Shown: one piece after another, positions 10,230-17,961 of the stretch
How positions within the stretch are numbered: the stretch's first letter is position 1
Layout of the letters: each line of letters starts with the position of its first letter
DNA from: Methylobacterium sp. W2
Lineage (GTDB): Bacteria > Pseudomonadota > Alphaproteobacteria > Rhizobiales > Beijerinckiaceae
Direction: 5' to 3'
Assembly (NCBI RefSeq): GCF_020662345.1
Contig: NZ_VMOA01000016.1
Location: 1 to 64,000 of the forward strand
Length of the DNA stretch: 64,000 bases
Position numbers and translations under genes: made by a program
The notes under the pieces: model-generated
What the model was told of the DNA's origin: nothing
The model's database searches: none
The model's input: the letters and a program-made list of their open reading frames with translations, nothing else

Positions 10230-11063
10230 ATGAGCAGCAACACCGTCGTCATCGCCGTGGCGATCACCGGCTCGGTGCCGCGCAAGAAGGACAACCCGGC
10301 TGTGCCGGTGACGATCGCCGAGCAGATCGAATCCACGCATCAGGCCTTCGAGGCCGGTGCGACGCTCGCCCATATCCACGTCCGCAACGACGACGAGAGC
10401 CCGTCTTCCGACCCGGACAGGTTCGCCGCCGTGCAGGAAGGCCTGCGCAGGCACTGCCCCGGAATGATCGTGCAGTTCTCCACCGGAGGACGCGGGCGCG
10501 ACCCGGCCGCGCGCGGCCTTTCGCTGAAGCATCGGCCCGACATGGCGTCGCTGTCCACGGGCTCGGTGAACTTCCCGACCATCGTCTACGAGAACTCCGC
10601 CAGCCTCGTGACCGCCCTCGCCAGCCAGATGAAGACGTATGGCGTCCGGCCGGAGATCGAGATTTTCGACCTCTCGCACCTGCACGGCGCCAGGCGCCTC
10701 GTGGAGTCGGGTCTCATGGATGCGCGCCCGCATGTGCAGTTCGTCATGGGCGTCCAGAACGCCATGCCGGCGGACGAACGCCTGCTCGACATATTACTCG
10801 GCGAGATGCGGCGCATCCTGCCCGAGGCGACCTGGACCGCGGCCGGCATCGGCCGCAATCAGGCGGTCGTCATGGAATGGGCCCTGGCTCGCGGGGCCGA
10901 CGCGGTCCGCACCGGCCTGGAGGACAATATCCGCATCACGAAGGACCGCCTGGCGGCCAGCAACGCCGAACTCGTCGGCCGCGCCGTGGAGGCGGTGACT
11001 CGCCATGGCAGGCGGGTGGCCAACCCGGCCGAGGCTCGCACCGCCCTCGGACTGGGAACCTGA
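10230..11063 (+). CDS. BKACE-family beta-keto acid cleavage enzyme
   Basis: A 277-residue enzyme of the family formerly called 3-keto-5-aminohexanoate cleavage proteins (DUF849). Members are Zn-dependent and condense a beta-keto acid with acetyl-CoA, giving acetoacetate and a new CoA ester. The metal-binding AHIHVR is near residue 47, and the C-terminal TGLEDN near 230 contributes the conserved Glu. The start is set by GGGAGGA at 10216-10222. The length is slightly short of the usual 290-310. It stands before remnants and one intact gene of the beta-ketoadipate pathway; genes of this family are often found in pca clusters, so a 3-oxoadipate-like substrate is plausible but unproven. Confidence 0.85.
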   Translation: MSSNTVVIAVAITGSVPRKKDNPAVPVTIAEQIESTHQAFEAGATLAHIHVRNDDESPSSDPDRFAAVQEGLRRHCPGMIVQFSTGGRGRDPAARGLSLKHRPDMASLSTGSVNFPTIVYENSASLVTALASQMKTYGVRPEIEIFDLSHLHGARRLVESGLMDARPHVQFVMGVQNAMPADERLLDILLGEMRRILPEATWTAAGIGRNQAVVMEWALARGADAVRTGLEDNIRITKDRLAASNAELVGRAVEAVTRHGRRVANPAEARTALGLGT

Positions 11064-11066
11064 CGG

Positions 11067-11174
11067 ATGAGCGTTTCGGCCCTCGGTTCGGACCTGCTCG
11101 GGCCTCTCTTCGCAACCACGGCACTGCGCGCCAGCGACCTGGAAGGCGATACGATTTCCCAAGCCAGAGTCTGA
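11067..11174 (+). pseudogene. pcaB: Remnant of pcaB (3-carboxy-cis,cis-muconate cycloisomerase)
   Basis: A 35-codon frame starts 3 bases after the BKACE stop. Its first 22 residues, MSVSALGSDLLGPLFATTAL plus RA, resemble the N-terminus of PcaB cycloisomerases, which normally have 350-450 residues. The sequence then leaves the family and stops. The simplest reading is that nearly all of pcaB was deleted. Placement between BKACE and pcaD agrees with known BKACE-pcaB-pcaD-pcaC gene orders. The match is from memory of the family and short, so it needs an alignment. Confidence 0.5.
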
Positions 11175-11180
11175 CCGCGC

Positions 11181-11966
11181 ATGCCTCTGATCCGAGCCAA
11201 CGGCACCGACCTCAATGTCGACCTGTCCGGACCGCCGGGCGCGCCGGTCCTCGCCCTGTCGAACTCTCTCGGCACCACGCTCGCAATGTGGGACGGCATG
11301 GCGACGGACCTGCGCGGCTTCTATCGGATCCTGCGCTACGACACGCGCGGCCACGGCGCCTCGCCGGCCCGTGATACCGAGACCCGGATCGAGGATCTGG
11401 CGGCCGATCTCATCGGCCTTCTCGACGCCCTTGGCATCGAGAAGGCGCATCTCGCGGGGCTCTCCCTCGGCGGCATGACCGTCCAGGCCGTGGCGGCGAA
11501 GGCCCCCGAGCGGGTTCTCAGCCTCGGCCTGATGGCGACCGCCGCCCATCTCCCCAGCCGCGAAAGCTGGAGCGAGCGGGCCGCGACGGTGCGGAGGCAG
11601 GGGACGGCAGCGATCGTGGAGGCCACTCTCGGGCGGTGGTTCACCGCCGATTTCCGCGAGGCATCACCCGCTGTCCTCGCGACGATTAGAGAAGACTTCG
11701 TCGCCTGCGACCGAACCGGCTACGCCCGCGCCTGCGAGGCCATCGGCGAGATGGATCTGAGGCCCATACTTGGGCGCATCCAGGCGCCGACCCTCGTCAT
11801 CGCAGGGCGCGACGACCCGTCCACACCCCCGCCCATGGCCGAAGAGATCTGCGCCGGCATCCCTCAGGCGGAACTCGTCCTCCTGCCGCGAGCGGCTCAC
11901 CTCCTCGCCGTCGAGCATCCGGGCATGGTGGCCGCCCATCTCGGCGCCTTCCTCGGCCGGCACTGA
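11181..11966 (+). CDS. pcaD: 3-oxoadipate enol-lactonase, alpha/beta hydrolase
   Basis: A 261-residue alpha/beta hydrolase that opens 3-oxoadipate enol-lactone to 3-oxoadipate in the protocatechuate pathway. The nucleophile elbow GLSLGG (Ser near residue 95), the acid in GRDDPSTPP near 212 and the His in RAAHLLAVEHP near 240 complete the triad. The PcaD-like start has ANG followed later by LSNSLGTTLAMWD. The length fits single-domain PcaD. The neighbouring pcaB and pcaC exist only as fragments, so the enzyme may now work outside a complete local pathway. A start at 11181 overlaps no other gene. Confidence 0.85.
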   Translation: MPLIRANGTDLNVDLSGPPGAPVLALSNSLGTTLAMWDGMATDLRGFYRILRYDTRGHGASPARDTETRIEDLAADLIGLLDALGIEKAHLAGLSLGGMTVQAVAAKAPERVLSLGLMATAAHLPSRESWSERAATVRRQGTAAIVEATLGRWFTADFREASPAVLATIREDFVACDRTGYARACEAIGEMDLRPILGRIQAPTLVIAGRDDPSTPPPMAEEICAGIPQAELVLLPRAAHLLAVEHPGMVAAHLGAFLGRH

Positions 11967-12056
11967 AGCAAGGTCTCCGCAACCGGAGCTCTCGGGTTGG
12001 CGGACGGGCTGGAGAACCGCAAGGCGGTGCTGGGGCGGCACATGTCGAGTGCTCCC
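11967..12056 (+). pseudogene. pcaC: Remnant of pcaC (4-carboxymuconolactone decarboxylase)
   Basis: Directly after the pcaD stop, and in the same frame, the sequence reads GALGLADGLENRKAVLGRHM. GLENRKAVLG resembles the N-terminal GLxxRKAVLG block of PcaC, a small decarboxylase of about 130 residues. No start codon is seen, and the frame runs into unrelated sequence next to an IS3-type fragment. PcaD and PcaC are adjacent or fused in many bacteria, which supports the reading. The similarity is short. Confidence 0.45.
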
Positions 12057-12061
12057 TCGCC

Positions 12062-12345
12062 GGCGCCGGCCATACGGCGCCGATCCTGATCCGACGTCGG
12101 GCTGCCGCACTCACGCCGCCACCGATAGTCCGTCGCTGAACTCACGCCGAGCGTTCGGATGGCATCTACGACGCTCTCGCCCTGTGAGATCGGCACATCC
12201 GTCTGCCTTGGCGTGGCAGCACCCTCCTCAGGCTTCGGGTGCTTTGCCATCGTGTCCGTCCTCGAGGCTCGAAAGCCTTACCACCGGGCGGACCGCTTCA
12301 TGGACGACGAACCAGCCCTTGACCTCAGTCTGGAGTTATTCTAAT
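12062..12345 (-). mobile_element. IS3-family orfA remnant
   Basis: On the minus strand an ATG at 12250 starts MAKHPKPEEGAATPRQTDVP, followed by ISQGESVVDAIRTLGVSSAT and DYRWRRECGSPTSDQDRRRM. This is the helix-turn-helix transposase OrfA of the IS3 family (IS407/IS51-like). Conserved positions are already replaced, and similarity ends near 12065. There is no orfB and no second end, so this is a dead fragment. The upstream part to about 12345 is probably the leader of the element. It abuts the pcaC remnant, so insertion may have broken that gene. Confidence 0.7.
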
Positions 12346-12412
12346 TAACAACTATGCGGCGGCGGGGGCCGGGATGCCCCCTCTGCCTGGACCGGAACTG
12401 TGGGAGATACAC

Positions 12413-12622
12413 ATGGCACACAGCACCAGCGCGGCCTGCGAGAGCTGCCGTTTCTTTGACGATCACAAGATCAATGGCGGTCTCTCGGCCGGCGACGAAG
12501 GTCTCTGCCGCTACAACCCGCCGGTGAGCCAGCCCGAGCCGAAGTCGCCGGGCCTGTGGCCAGTGGTGGCATCCAAGGATTGGTGCGGCCACTTTACCTC
12601 CGAGATGACGGCGGCCGAGTAA
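12413..12622 (+). CDS. Small Cys-rich conserved protein
   Basis: A 69-residue protein with four cysteines in the order CESC, CRYNPP, DWCGHF. The spacing suggests a small zinc or iron-sulfur site. There is no signal peptide. I do not know a function. The ribosome binding site GGGAGA at 12402-12407 supports this ATG. A strong intrinsic terminator lies about 30 bases after the stop, so it is probably a single-gene transcript. Confidence 0.75.
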   Translation: MAHSTSAACESCRFFDDHKINGGLSAGDEGLCRYNPPVSQPEPKSPGLWPVVASKDWCGHFTSEMTAAE

Positions 12623-12651
12623 GACAGCTTTCCTCGTCGATGGCGGGATCA

Positions 12652-12680
12652 GGGTCGGTGCGTAAGCGCCGGCCCTTTTT
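12652..12680 (+). terminator. Rho-independent terminator
   Basis: GGGTCGGTGC (12652-12661), loop GTAA, GCGCCGGCCC (12666-12675), then TTTTT. The 10-bp stem is complete with two G-U pairs. It ends the small Cys-rich gene. The remaining bases up to 12916 hold nothing I recognise. Confidence 0.85.
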
Positions 12681-12916
12681 CATGCGGCATCGTCTGCGAC
12701 GAGACGCGCCGAACCTCACGAAGAATTCTGTCGCGGCCCTCGCGAAATCCGCTAGGACGCCGTGAGCCGGTCATGATCCGGTCACGTTCACATCCGAAGC
12801 CGGGGCCTTCAGACGAGGGGCGGCTCCCGCCACCGCGTGCTTGACCACGCGCCCCGGACGGGCGGACGGCATGGGCACGGACGGTCGCGTTTCGGGGCGG
12901 GTTAAGGATGTTGTTG

Positions 12917-13555
12917 ATGACGTATCGACCCATTTCGGCCATGGCCGGGCGCCTCCTGGCGCCGGTGGCCGGTCTTGCGCTCAGCGCGATATCCGGGCTC
13001 GCCATGGCGGCTCCCAACGATCCGAGCGGAACCTGGCTCACCGAGGATGGGCGGGCTCGCGTCCGCCTCGAGAAATGCGGCGCGAAGAACGATCACCTGT
13101 GCGGCTACGTCGTCTGGCTGAAGGTGCCGCTGAACGACAAGGGCCAGCCGCGGATCGACTTCAAGAATCCCGACCCAAAGAAGCAGGCCCGCCCCTCGCT
13201 CGGCCACCAGCTCGTCATGGGCATCAAGCCGAACGCCGAGAACCATTACGAAGGCAAGATCTACAACGCCGAGGACGGGTCGTTCTACGACGTGACGATC
13301 TGGAGCGAGAAGCCCGGCGAGCTCACCGTGCGCGGCTGCATGCTGCGCTTCATGTGCATGTCGCAGGCCTGGGCCAAGGTCACCGATACGGTGCCGGGCC
13401 AGATCACCGGCCCGACCAACGGCCCCGGCGGCCCCCGCTCCGATCCGGAATGGGCGCCCAAGCCCGCGCCGGCCTCGGCCACCGGCGCGACCGTTGCCCC
13501 GACCCCGAAACCCGCCTCGAGCGCACCGAAGCCGGCGGCCAAGCCCGCCGAGTAG
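12917..13555 (+). CDS. Exported DUF2147-family protein
   Basis: A 212-residue protein with an N-terminal signal peptide (hydrophobic stretch LLAPVAGLALSAISGLAMAA, cleavage probably after AMA near residue 32). The mature part starts with PSGTWLTEDGRARVRLEKCG, typical of DUF2147, a periplasmic beta-barrel-like domain of unknown function. The C-terminal 50 residues are rich in Pro, Ala and Lys. Conserved Cys pairs (KCG..HLCGY; GCMLRFMC) may form disulfides. The start at 12917 is eight bases after AAGGA; the ATG at 12908 lies on top of that site. Confidence 0.8.
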   Translation: MTYRPISAMAGRLLAPVAGLALSAISGLAMAAPNDPSGTWLTEDGRARVRLEKCGAKNDHLCGYVVWLKVPLNDKGQPRIDFKNPDPKKQARPSLGHQLVMGIKPNAENHYEGKIYNAEDGSFYDVTIWSEKPGELTVRGCMLRFMCMSQAWAKVTDTVPGQITGPTNGPGGPRSDPEWAPKPAPASATGATVAPTPKPASSAPKPAAKPAE

Positions 13556-13597
13556 GCCAGCGCCACGGCGCGCCCGTCGACGTCGCTTCTGAAAGCG

Positions 13598-13634
13598 CCA
13601 CCCTCCCGGATGCGAGATCCGGGAGGGTGGTTTT
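13598..13634. terminator. Bidirectional terminator between convergent genes
   Basis: CCACCCTCCCGGAT (13598-13611) and ATCCGGGAGGGTGG (13617-13630) form a perfect 14-bp stem with a 5-base loop, followed by TTTT on the plus strand. It separates the DUF2147 gene from the convergent serine hydrolase. Confidence 0.9.
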
Positions 13635-13646
13635 CGCGCCCCGCCG

Positions 13647-14873
13647 TCACTCCGTCAGGGCGGCGTAGGTCAGCACCCGCAATTCCCGTCTGATCGGCAG
13701 GGCCGAGGACGGGATCAGCTGGGCCAGCATCACCACGGCAAGGTCCTCGGCCGGATCGATCCAGAACGCGGTGCTCGCCAATCCGCCCCAGGCGACCTCG
13801 CCCGGCGTGCCGACGATCTGCGCCCGTGCCGGGTCGAGCATCACCGAGAATCCGAGCCCGAAGCCGATCCCGGTATAGGAGGATTCGGAGAAGCGGGGCT
13901 GTCCCATCGAGGCGAGGTCGCCGCCGAGATGGTTCATCAGCATCAAATCCACCGTCTTGCGGCCGAGGAGCCGCACGCCGTCGAGAGCGCCGCGCCCGAG
14001 GATGAAGCGGCAGAAGCGCATGTAATCCGACGCCGTCGAGACGAGTCCTCCGCCGCCGGAAGCGATCGCGGGCTTGGCGGCGAAGCGGCTTCCCACCGCG
14101 TCGTCGTAGAGCTTGAGGCTGCGGTCGCGGAACAGGCTGTAATTGGCCGCCAGCCGCGAGACCTTGTCGGCCGGCACGAAGAAATCCGTGTCGACCATGC
14201 CGAGCGGGTCGATGACCTTGGCTTTGAGGAAGTCGCCGAAATCCTGGCCCGAGACCACCGCGACGAGGTGGCCGAGGAGGTCGGTGGCGACGCTGTAGTT
14301 CCATTCCGCGCCGGGCTGGGCGAGGAGGGGCTGACGCGCCAGCCGGGCGACCACCTCGGCGAGGCTCGCATCCTGGTTCTCGCCGAAATCGACGCCGTTC
14401 TGCCGATAGAGCGCGTCGACGAGGGTCGCCTCCATGAAACCGTAGGTGAAGCCCGCCGTATGGGTGAGGAGGTCGCGGATGGTGATCGGGCGCTCGGCGG
14501 GCACGGTCTCGGCCTTCACCCGGTTGCCACCGGTGAAGACCCGCATCTCGGCAAATTCGGGCAGGAAGCGGGTAATCGGGTCGTCGAGCTGGAAGCGCCC
14601 CTCCTCGTAGAGCATCATCACGGCCACCGAGGTCAGCGGCTTCGTCATCGAGTAGATGCGGGTGATGGTATCGGCGGCAAACGGCGTCGCGCGGGCGATG
14701 TCGGCCAGACCATGGGCGCGGAAGAACGCGGTCTCCCCGCGCCGCGACAGCATCACCGAGAGGCCGGCGAGCTTGCCCTCGGCCACCAGCCTGCGCATCC
14801 AGCCATCGACCCGCTCGAGCCGCTCGGGGCAGAGGCCGAGGGTTTTTGGGTCGGCTACCGAGATGTCCTGCAT
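13647..14873 (-). CDS. Serine hydrolase of the class C beta-lactamase/esterase family
   Basis: A 408-residue member of the beta-lactamase-related serine hydrolases (EstB/DD-peptidase-like). The nucleophile motif SMTK is at residues 75-78, and the Tyr motif is YSV near 193. The stretch WGGLASTAFWIDP near residue 365 and the C-terminal TYAALTE fit esterase-type members. No signal peptide is seen, so the protein is probably cytoplasmic and more likely an esterase than an antibiotic-resistance enzyme. The ATG at 14873 follows GGAG by eight bases; a GTG three codons upstream is the alternative. Confidence 0.85.
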   Translation of the reverse strand: MQDISVADPKTLGLCPERLERVDGWMRRLVAEGKLAGLSVMLSRRGETAFFRAHGLADIARATPFAADTITRIYSMTKPLTSVAVMMLYEEGRFQLDDPITRFLPEFAEMRVFTGGNRVKAETVPAERPITIRDLLTHTAGFTYGFMEATLVDALYRQNGVDFGENQDASLAEVVARLARQPLLAQPGAEWNYSVATDLLGHLVAVVSGQDFGDFLKAKVIDPLGMVDTDFFVPADKVSRLAANYSLFRDRSLKLYDDAVGSRFAAKPAIASGGGGLVSTASDYMRFCRFILGRGALDGVRLLGRKTVDLMLMNHLGGDLASMGQPRFSESSYTGIGFGLGFSVMLDPARAQIVGTPGEVAWGGLASTAFWIDPAEDLAVVMLAQLIPSSALPIRRELRVLTYAALTE

Positions 14874-14992
14874 GCGCGCCACTCCGTCTTCACCGCCATC
14901 GGGCGGCCGTCTCGTCGAACCTGACCTCGGGCTTTAGAGCATCGCTCGGCGCCATGGGTACCGGTATTTGCCGGCTGTCGGTGATACGCCGA

Positions 14993-15062
14993 AGGTCCGC
15001 CGCATGGCGCATGAAGACCCGTCGCATGGCGCATCGAAGGCCCGTCGCGTGGCGCATGGAAA
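14993..15062 (+). repeat. Short imperfect tandem repeat (22-24 bases, three units)
   Basis: Three units share the core CGYCGCRTGGCGCAT, at 14997, 15020 and 15043 approximately, separated by A/G-rich linkers. They lie in the gap between the serine hydrolase and the DUF427 gene, which are both on the minus strand, so the repeats are just after the DUF427 stop. Confidence 0.6.
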
Positions 15063-15078
15063 CCGCCGGCCGTGGCGC

Positions 15079-15573
15079 TCACCAGCCCATGTTTCCCGGG
15101 CCGCCCTTGAACGGGCCGACGACCTCCGGCGTGATCCAGCCGCCATAGAAGCCGCCGGGCTGCGGCTCGACCTTGAGGTCATCGACGAAACAGGCCTCCA
15201 TCGCCCCGGCATAGAAGGCGACGAAGCCGGCAATGGCTGTGAAATCCGGTGTGGGCGCCGGGTAGGCCCAGGCCGCGCCCGGCGCCCGATGGCCGCCGGC
15301 CACGACATCGAAGAGGACGGCGCGGCCCTTCCATTCGCAGATCCCCGCCGTCCTGGCCGGTCCGAGCACGCCGTCGGCCACGTCGCCGGGGGGCAGGTAA
15401 TAGGTCGGCGGGTGGCTGGTTTCCAGCACGCGGTACCCCGCCACCGTCTCGGCGACGGTCACGCCGGCGAGGACCACGCGCAGGCGCCGGGCGACGCGCT
15501 CCAGCCGCGGCGGGCGGGGATAATCCCACACGCTTTCCTGGCCGGGACCGCAGGGCAGGGGGGTCGGGTGCAT
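15079..15573 (-). CDS. DUF427 domain protein
   Basis: A 164-residue protein. DUF427 proteins are small cytoplasmic beta-rich proteins of unknown function. The family blocks are ESVWDYPRPPRLE near the N-terminus, then ETSHPPTYYLPPGDV, ICEWKGRA, and near the C-terminus DDLKVEPQPGGFYGGWITPE with GPFKGGPG. An ATG three codons upstream (15582) is an alternative start. The same frame stays open for another 2 kb upstream, but that part is antisense to otsB and glk and is not coding. Confidence 0.85.
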   Translation of the reverse strand: MHPTPLPCGPGQESVWDYPRPPRLERVARRLRVVLAGVTVAETVAGYRVLETSHPPTYYLPPGDVADGVLGPARTAGICEWKGRAVLFDVVAGGHRAPGAAWAYPAPTPDFTAIAGFVAFYAGAMEACFVDDLKVEPQPGGFYGGWITPEVVGPFKGGPGNMGW

Positions 15574-15807
15574 CGGACTCATCCAAATTCGAAGGGCTAT
15601 CAGGGGGTTGTCGGTCGGGCGTCCCCCCGGAGCCGGGGGACCGCTGTCGCGACGGGGCCGGCGCGGAGGCGATATTCGAGACACGGCGTTTGCGCGTGGC
15701 GCGGGCCATGCTAGCCCGGCTCGCGACGCGGATGATAGGAACTCGGCCGCTCTGATGGATCGGCCGTCTCGGTGAGCCGGCCCTCCCGAGCCAGACACCC
15801 TGGAAAG

Positions 15808-16560
15808 ATGCCTGTGACGGATTTCGCCCTCTTTCTCGATTTCGACGGCACCCTCGTGGAGATCGCTCCGCGACCGGACCAGGTGGTGGTGCCCCCGGAG
15901 CTCGCGCCCGCGCTCCTGCGCTTGCGGGACCGGCTCGGCGGGGCGCTCGCCGTCGTCACCGGCCGCCCCATCGCGGTGATCGACGATTTCCTCTCGCCCG
16001 CCAGGTTCGACGTTGCCGGCCTTCACGGGGTCGAGCGGCGGGTCGACGGGGTGGTCTCGGGCGGCAGTGCCGAGGATCATCCCGCCCTCCGCGCCCGCAT
16101 CACGGGTTTGAAAGACGCCGTGCGCGACCTCGAATCGGTGCTGATCGAGGACAAGGGTGCCTCCGTCGCCGTGCATTGGCGCCTCGCCACGCCCACCGAC
16201 GCCGCGAAAGCCGAGGAGGCCGTGAAGGCGGCCGCGGCCGATCTCGGCGCCGATTACCGGCTGCAGCTCGGCAAGGCGGTCGGCGAGATCGTCCCGGCCT
16301 CGGCGACCAAGGGCCATGCCATCCGCGCCCTGTCCGAAGCGCCGCCCTATGCCGGCCGCCGCGCGGTGTTCCTCGGCGACGACCTCACCGACGAGAAGGC
16401 CTTCGCCGTGGTCAACGAGGAGGGCGGGGTCAGCGTCCGCATCGGCGGCAGCGACACCATCGCCACCCGGCGCCTCACCGATCCCGACGCCGTACGCGCC
16501 CTCATCTATGCCTGGGCCGATGGCGCGCCGATCGACCCCGACGCCCTGCCGCCCGCCTGA
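15808..16560 (+). CDS. otsB: Trehalose-6-phosphate phosphatase
   Basis: A 250-residue HAD-superfamily phosphatase that converts trehalose-6-phosphate to trehalose, an osmoprotectant. HAD motif I is DFDGT at residues 11-15, the second is VVTGRP near 50, and the C-terminal motif is GDDLTDEKAF near 191. The length is standard. GGAAAG touches the ATG at 15808; the GTG two codons later at 15814 has better spacing (six bases) and may be the true start. No otsA is in the window. glk follows 126 bases downstream in the same direction. Confidence 0.9.
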   Translation: MPVTDFALFLDFDGTLVEIAPRPDQVVVPPELAPALLRLRDRLGGALAVVTGRPIAVIDDFLSPARFDVAGLHGVERRVDGVVSGGSAEDHPALRARITGLKDAVRDLESVLIEDKGASVAVHWRLATPTDAAKAEEAVKAAAADLGADYRLQLGKAVGEIVPASATKGHAIRALSEAPPYAGRRAVFLGDDLTDEKAFAVVNEEGGVSVRIGGSDTIATRRLTDPDAVRALIYAWADGAPIDPDALPPA

Positions 16561-16686
16561 GGGCGCGACCGGCCGCGATCCCGTATCCGGGCCGGTCTTC
16601 CCGTCCCAACCGTGACGCTCCGCACGCGCCTCAAAGGCGGGGGAGATGTCAAACTCCGGATTCCAACGCGAAGGACAACCGCACGC

Positions 16687-17697
16687 ATGTTCGAGTTCCC
16701 GGTCCTCGTCGGCGATATCGGCGGCACCAATGCCCGTTTCGCACTCGTGCCGGAGCCGGGCGGCAATGCGGAGATCGTCGGCCATGTCCCGACCAACGCC
16801 TTCCCCGACCCGAGCACGGCGATCAGCTCCGTTCTCGAAAAGTATGACGGACCGCCGCCGCGCTCGACGATCCTGGCCGTCGCCGCCCGGATCGATGGCC
16901 CCGCCGTTCGTCTCACCAATGCGGACTGGGTCATCGAGGGCGCGCGGATCGGCCGGGATTTCGGCCTGTCGCGGGCGGTGGTCGTCAACGATTACGTGCC
17001 CGTGGCCGCCGGCGCCGTGGATATCGCCCCCACCGACCTGACGCCGATCGGCCCCTATCGCGACGGCGGGCTGAAGGGCGACCAGGGGACGAGGCTCGTC
17101 CTCGGTCCCGGCACCGGGTTCGGCGCGGCGGCGGTCATCCCCTACGCGGACCGGCTCACCATCGTCTCCACCGAAGCGGGACACGTGGATTTCGGCCCCG
17201 CCGACGCGGCCGAGGAGGAGATCTGGCGGCATGTGGAGCGGATCGAGGGGCGAGTGACGGTGGAGGCGCTGCTCTCGGGCCCCGGACTCGCGCGTCTCTA
17301 CAAGGCCGTCCATCTCGCGCGGACCGGGCGGGAGGCGGCGGAGGCCGACCCCGCCATGGTAACCACGCGGGGTGTCGACGGCAGCGATCCTCATGCGGCC
17401 GAATCCGTCGCCCTGTTCGCCAAGTTGCTCGGCCGGGTCTGCGGCGACCTCGCCCTGACGTTCCTCGCCACGGGCGGCGTCTATATCGGCGGCGGCATCG
17501 CCCCGCGGATCCTGCCCATCCTGGAGAAGGGCGAATTCCGGCGCTCCTTCGAGCACAAGCCGCCCTTCGTCACGCAGATGGAGGCGATCCCCACCAGCGT
17601 GATCTCCGTCCAGGACCCTGCCTTCTCGGGCCTCGCCGCCCTGGCGAACCGGTACGACGTGTTCGTCTATCACGGGCAGGTCTGGACGAAGGACTGA
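16687..17697 (+). CDS. glk: Glucokinase
   Basis: A 336-residue ROK-unrelated (group A) bacterial glucokinase that phosphorylates glucose with ATP. The phosphate-binding loop is GDIGGTNARFAL at residues 9-20. Sugar-binding and catalytic residues lie in VVVNDYVP near 100 and LGPGTGFGAA near 140. The STEAGHVDFGP block near 160 and the GGVYIGGGIAPRI block near 262 are family signatures. Together with otsB it suggests coupled glucose/trehalose metabolism: trehalase-derived glucose would be re-phosphorylated here. That link is an inference from position. Confidence 0.93.
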   Translation: MFEFPVLVGDIGGTNARFALVPEPGGNAEIVGHVPTNAFPDPSTAISSVLEKYDGPPPRSTILAVAARIDGPAVRLTNADWVIEGARIGRDFGLSRAVVVNDYVPVAAGAVDIAPTDLTPIGPYRDGGLKGDQGTRLVLGPGTGFGAAAVIPYADRLTIVSTEAGHVDFGPADAAEEEIWRHVERIEGRVTVEALLSGPGLARLYKAVHLARTGREAAEADPAMVTTRGVDGSDPHAAESVALFAKLLGRVCGDLALTFLATGGVYIGGGIAPRILPILEKGEFRRSFEHKPPFVTQMEAIPTSVISVQDPAFSGLAALANRYDVFVYHGQVWTKD

Positions 17698-17706
17698 ACC
17701 GGGCGG

Positions 17707-17877
17707 CTACTCGTCCGAATCGTTGTCGACGTTCTGCTCCGCCTGGTCGTAGGTGTAGCCTTCGAGCCAGTCGGCGCTGTTCTGCGATCCGGCCGGGTAG
17801 GGGTTGGACCCATCCGGCTGGCCGGCGATCTTGGCGGCCTTGCCCTCTTCCATCACGGTCTTCGAGACGTAGCCCAT
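17707..17877 (-). CDS. Small Rmf/CrpP-like protein
   Basis: A 56-residue protein beginning MGYVSKTVMEEGKAAKIAG, with the central PYPAGSQNSADWLEGY. This resembles the G-x-A-x-I-A-G ... PY ... S-x-W-x-x-G(W/Y) pattern of ribosome modulation factor and the CrpP fold. Rmf dimerises 70S ribosomes in stationary phase; the CrpP-type members have other or unclear roles. The acidic tail (DNDSDE) is unlike the basic Rmf of enterobacteria. The start is very well supported by AGGAG seven bases upstream. It is convergent with glk and 84 bases upstream (in position) of the purD stop. Confidence 0.65.
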   Translation of the reverse strand: MGYVSKTVMEEGKAAKIAGQPDGSNPYPAGSQNSADWLEGYTYDQAEQNVDNDSDE

Positions 17878-17961
17878 CGGTCAGCTCCTCCGCACCGGCG
17901 CGATACCCGCCGTCACCGTGCAAGATGAGCGGGCGCCCGGGATTTCAAGGGCGCGGCGTCG

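Noticed and set aside
12159..12344. A 61-codon plus-strand frame over the IS remnant
   Set aside because: The minus strand gives a recognisable IS3 OrfA; this frame is its shadow.
15583..17673. N-terminal extension of the DUF427 frame by about 700 codons
   Set aside because: The extension is antisense to otsB and glk; the DUF427 domain only starts after residue 10 of the short version.
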